Origin: Bremia lactucae
Taxonomy: Eukaryota > Oomycota > Peronosporomycetes > Peronosporales > Peronosporaceae
DNA length: 16,718 bases
Assembly (NCBI RefSeq): GCF_004359215.1
Contig: NC_090622.1
Span: 1,795,941 to 1,812,658 of the forward strand
Direction: 5' to 3'
Shown here one piece after another: positions 14,672-16,718 of this stretch (position 1 is the first letter of the stretch; every line of letters starts with the position of its first letter). The translations under genes were made by a program, and so were the position numbers. A model generated the notes under the pieces. That model made no database searches. It had not been told where the DNA came from and saw only the letters and a list, made by a program, of their open reading frames with translations.

Positions 14672-16718
14672 TTAGCACTCAGTACGCAGTGGGCCAGTCA
14701 CCAGGGTAGGTCCACCACTGGTCTCTTGCAACTGTAGAACCGCTTCGTCATCCGGGAAGAACAGCTCACAGGTGCGGAGGTATTCGAGGTCGTCTAGTAG
14801 GGAGCCCTGCCATTGAATAGTCTCCCAAATGTCAAAACACTTCTTCCCGATGTCGGACCTCAGCAGGGTCAGCAACAAGTTCGGATGTAAAAGCCGACAA
14901 TTCAACGCTGGGATCCATACGACCGGATGACCAGTGAGACGCTGGATCCAAATGTCTTTAGTGAATAGCTGAGGCGCCGTACACATGAGCATAGTCTCAA
15001 ATAGTGCAAGAGCACGAGACACACGTAGTGCTGTATGGACGCCAGGTTTCTTCCACCATACCGCCATAATTCGAAAGATTTCGTCACGCGTCTTGGGAAG
15101 TTTCGAGCCAAAATATTTCGCCCATTTGTGTGCAAACGTTGTGTTTGTCAACGGGTCAGAAGCACTCAAGATCCGGTTCAGCATGTGCAGCTGAGCAATT
15201 TCAGAAATACTTTCTTCATTCTCACTCATCGCAGCCAACAAAGCCGCATTGAACGCAAGCGGGGCCTTTGACGAAGCCGAGTTACATAGCGCATCCGGGT
15301 TATTCGTTTTCCGTATCGTATTCCGTAAAGCAGCGACTCTCGCATCCGCCGCCGCAAGGCAAGTTGGCCGGAGCGAGAGATTGGCCGTTTCTTCAGCATC
15401 CTCTAATTCGGCAGCTGCTTCATGAATGGGCACCGCCTGTTTCGTCCTCTTCACGGTCGTATGGTTTTTATAGAGAAAGTGGCTAGCTTCCATACTCGTT
15501 CTTACGGCTTCTGGGACTTTGACCGTGTGTGGAACAATCTGGAAACGCACAGGAGTGCCGTCACCGACCACAGCGCATCTACACTCGAGGTTAACTTCGA
15601 CCTGTCCTAGCACATTAAAATAATTGCTCGTCGTGATGCCCGTGACCGGTTTAGGCTTGTTTTTCCGGAGAGTGTTCGCAAAGTCATCTACCTTGCGTCT
15701 TCGCTTGCCGTTGGACTTGTATATGAGAGAGTCCGGTTTAGTCGTGCCTTCAAGGTTTGCGGGCGTTGGAGCAGTCAGGAGGAGAACCCTCTCGGAAGAG
15801 CTTACCTTGTCGGCATCAATGGTGCCCGGCGAATTCGTCAGCGTGCTTACATATAGATCAGTTTGTGTTCTTGTCTTCGGACTGTCCGGTGGCGTCAGCA
15901 GTGAGTCCGTGTGAGAATCTAGGGACAGTACACTCGTAGCATCGTCCTTAGTATCAGGCTTGGTAGACAAAGGCATGCGTCGCTTGACAGCGTCAGCGTA
16001 CGATGTCTTGCCTCCGGGTGAGTGACTAGGTGCCGACGCCACAGGTGTTCCCCCCGGAGGGGAACGAACGGAGTCTAGCGAGAGAGCGAACGGTGAGCGT
16101 TGACCAAATCCAAGACGCTGAGAAGGAAACGCAGCTTCCAAGAGCCGGGTAGACACGTCCGCCGAACACAACTTGCTCACAAACTTTCCCATCGACCATC
16201 AGTGCTCCCGGGCACTGCGTCGTGCGAAAGTAGATGCGAAACGTTGCTGTTGTGAGACCCGTCGTAAGGCTTACGTCGCGGAAGGTGGCGTATATGGGCT
16301 GGGCCCCATGGTCGTGAAACCCTTCCACCAACAATTTGTCCTCGAAATCACTGTCCACACCCGACACATCAAGGTAGTAGCGATCGGCGAGGATATCGAA
16401 CTCGGAGAACTTGTACTTGCCTCCAAGAATCTTAACCTCTTGCCGCGCTAGTGCTTCACAGGCCGCGCGGGTTTTCACCCTGACACGTAATTCGCCGCTG
16501 CGTCCTTTCGAGAGCTGTCCAATTTGGACCGTTTGAATCTGCTGCTGAACGACACGGTTCCCATTGTCTTTCAAAAAGGAGTTCGCTATCTTCATGATGT
16601 TTGTGTGTTCAAAAGCCCGGCCCGTGGCAATCGTCATCACAAACTTTGCACGAGGCATGTCATACGGGCGAGCACGGGCAATTAACACCGACACAGCTTC
16701 CTTGCTGGCACCGGAGTC
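14672..16718 (-). pseudogene. LINE ORF1 protein (partial, frameshifted)
   Basis: An open frame enters from the window edge (no in-frame ATG before 16658). It encodes a domain with YYLDVSGV, TFRDVSLTTG and VCEQVVFGGRVYP motifs, the latter part cysteine-containing. I do not know a named family for it. Between about 16198 and 16026, probably near 16150-16115 where FPSQRLGFGQRSPF takes over, the reading must move to another frame, implying +1 or -2 nt. That frame then runs to a TAA at 14674-14672 (from a fortuitous ATG at 16192, 506 codons). It carries a SYADAV motif, a basic KRRRK cluster and SNYFNVLG, features I associate with LINE ORF1 proteins. No CCHC knuckle is visible. Role inferred: RNA-binding protein of the retrotransposition particle. 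Confidence 0.65.

Larger units (their letters stand above)
10280..16718 (-). mobile_element. L1/Tx1-like LINE with APE endonuclease, degenerate, 5' end outside window
   Basis: Read right to left: ORF1 (partial), ORF2 (APE endonuclease, RT, C-terminal zinc-binding region) and a ~206-nt 3' UTR ending at a tRNA-Cys fragment. The two-ORF layout and ORF2 domain order are those of L1-clade LINEs, common in oomycete genomes. The copy has an ORF1 frameshift, two in-frame ORF2 stops and a 700-base assembly gap, so it is not autonomous as sequenced. The left boundary is placed where tRNA similarity ends. No poly(A) tail is visible. Confidence 0.8.

Noticed and set aside
1..16718. CRISPR array or bacterial operon
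   Set aside because: The repeats are ~729-bp U2 units and 268-bp tRNA units, not short repeat-spacer arrays; all genes are eukaryotic RNA genes or retroelements.

Overview
The window is eukaryotic, and an oomycete (Phytophthora/Pythium-type stramenopile) is the best guess. It carries a tandem spliceosomal U2 snRNA gene array, a tRNA-Cys array and three retroelements. There are no bacterial-type operons, ribosome binding sites or CRISPR arrays. The organism is inferred mainly from the first retroelement: a U2-targeted restriction-like-endonuclease (RLE) LINE with a plant/archaeal-type RNase H upstream of its reverse transcriptase. That layout is the one described for oomycete Utopia elements.

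Layout. (1) Positions 1-9311 hold four units of a ~729-bp U2 snRNA repeat, with U2 starts at 7, 735, 8163 and 8892. The second U2 gene is split after its nucleotide 36 by a ~6.7-kb Utopia-like element (771-7468). That element carries one long intact ORF (ATG at 880, 2134 codons): repeat-rich N-terminus, C2H2 finger(s), RNase H, basic linker, RT with YADD, CCHC knuckle and RLE. (2) Positions 9312-9770 are an LTR of a minus-strand LTR retrotransposon, recognised by TGTAACGGG...CCCGTTACA ends and an adjacent polypurine tract. It sits exactly where the fourth U2 unit stops. (3) Positions 9787-10279 hold a 268-bp tandem unit carrying tRNA-Cys(GCA): a 3' stub, one complete gene (9995-10066) and a 5' stub. 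(4) Positions 10280-16718, minus strand, are an L1/Tx1-like LINE with an APE-type endonuclease. Its ORF1 runs off the window end and has a frameshift. Its ORF2 has two in-frame stops and a 700-N assembly gap over the RT core. This copy is dead as sequenced.

How the parts relate. Each of the three retroelements borders or interrupts an RNA-gene repeat. The Utopia element lies in U2 sense orientation, so it can be transcribed from the U2 promoter, and its ORF is intact. The LTR element ends the U2 array. The LINE's 3' end lies inside a tRNA-Cys D-loop. The U2 copies also differ from one another at functionally important positions: branch-point recognition sequence, stem IIb and stem IV.

Limits: the assignments rest on motif reading. 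No alignment or database search was possible, and the N gap hides the most diagnostic part of the LINE.
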